Part shown: piece after piece, positions 5,788 to 5,970 of the stretch
Layout: each line of letters begins with the position of its first letter
Position numbering within the stretch: position 1 is the stretch's first letter
Assembly (NCBI GenBank): GCA_028696755.1
Contig: JAQVGK010000234.1
Span: 1-5,970, forward strand
Length of the DNA: 5,970 nucleotides
From: Bacteroidales bacterium
GTDB lineage: Bacteria > Bacteroidota > Bacteroidia > Bacteroidales > ML635J-15
Reading direction: 5' to 3'
Position numbers and translations under genes: made by a program
Notes under the pieces: model-generated
Told to the model about the DNA's origin: nothing
Database searches by the model: none
Seen by the model: the letters and a program-made list of their open reading frames with translations, nothing else

Positions 5788-5970
5788 TCACACCAAATTA
5801 TAAACAAAGTCCCAAACTTGCTCGTGCTTTATTCCATTAGGATTGTGAATTAACATATCGTCCATACTTACCACCAGCTTTGGATTACTATCACGGATTT
5901 TTTCGAGTGCTCCAAATTCTCGTTCTACAGTTTCTGGAAGCTCCATAATGTAAGAAACCTGAATATATCT
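5788..5970 (-). CDS. C-terminal end of a DUF4143-type AAA family ATPase (partial)
   Basis: The last 60 residues of a gene that enters from the right edge end at a TGA at 5788-5790. The fragment starts 'RYIQVSYIMELPETVEREFG' and continues 'ALEKIRDSNPKLVVSMDD', ending 'WDFVYNLV'. The pattern 'YIQVSY...REFGALEKI.D..PK.V.SMD' followed by a short strand and 'GI.H..V.DF' is the standard C-terminus of the two-domain proteins with an N-terminal AAA ATPase (P-loop) and a C-terminal DUF4143 nuclease-fold domain. These are very common, often in many copies, in Bacteroidota and other anaerobes, and their role is unknown. The P-loop lies outside the window, so the start and completeness cannot be judged. 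Confidence 0.82.
   Translation of the reverse strand, partial: RYIQVSYIMELPETVEREFGALEKIRDSNPKLVVSMDDMLIHNPNGIKHEQVWDFVYNLV

Overview
The window is AT-rich and looks like a member of the Bacteroidota, plausibly an anaerobic or marine Bacteroidales/Marinilabiliales relative. The support is the 2-oxoacid:ferredoxin oxidoreductase operon, the RhuM-type and DUF4143-type genes common in that phylum, the lack of clear Shine-Dalgarno sequences, and promoter-like TAnnTTTG boxes. Only the phylum is argued with any confidence; no taxonomic search was possible.

Layout. Positions 1-916 (+ strand) hold the end of a 2-oxoacid:ferredoxin oxidoreductase operon: the C-terminal part of the TPP-binding beta subunit, the complete gamma subunit, and a strong intrinsic terminator. 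Everything after this is on the - strand. Positions 924-2100 are a RhuM-family gene with a PLD-like C-terminal domain. A 322-bp mobile element (1199-1520) splits it; the element has perfect 15-bp terminal inverted repeats and carries no transposase. The two halves rejoin in frame to about 282 residues if the element and one copy of a 6-bp target duplication are removed. Positions 2304-3308 encode a radical SAM protein, followed by a short in-frame coding-like tail beyond its stop. Positions 3309-3742 are intergenic and contain a GC-rich, strongly folded element (about 3429-3619). Its arms are consistent with a closing stem, a long imperfect hairpin and a short GC hairpin meeting at a three-way junction, next to two mutually exclusive AT-rich hairpins. 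Positions 3743-4702 encode a short M29-like metallo-aminopeptidase. Positions 4782-5732 encode a Trm11/Trm14-like RNA methyltransferase. Positions 5788-5970 are the C-terminal end of a DUF4143-type AAA ATPase that enters from beyond the right edge.

Apart from the oxidoreductase subunits, the genes do not form an obvious pathway. They are single housekeeping or accessory genes separated by gaps of about 55-430 bases. The most unusual parts are the structured GC-rich intergenic element and the non-autonomous insertion with its decayed host gene. I see no convincing new multi-gene system.
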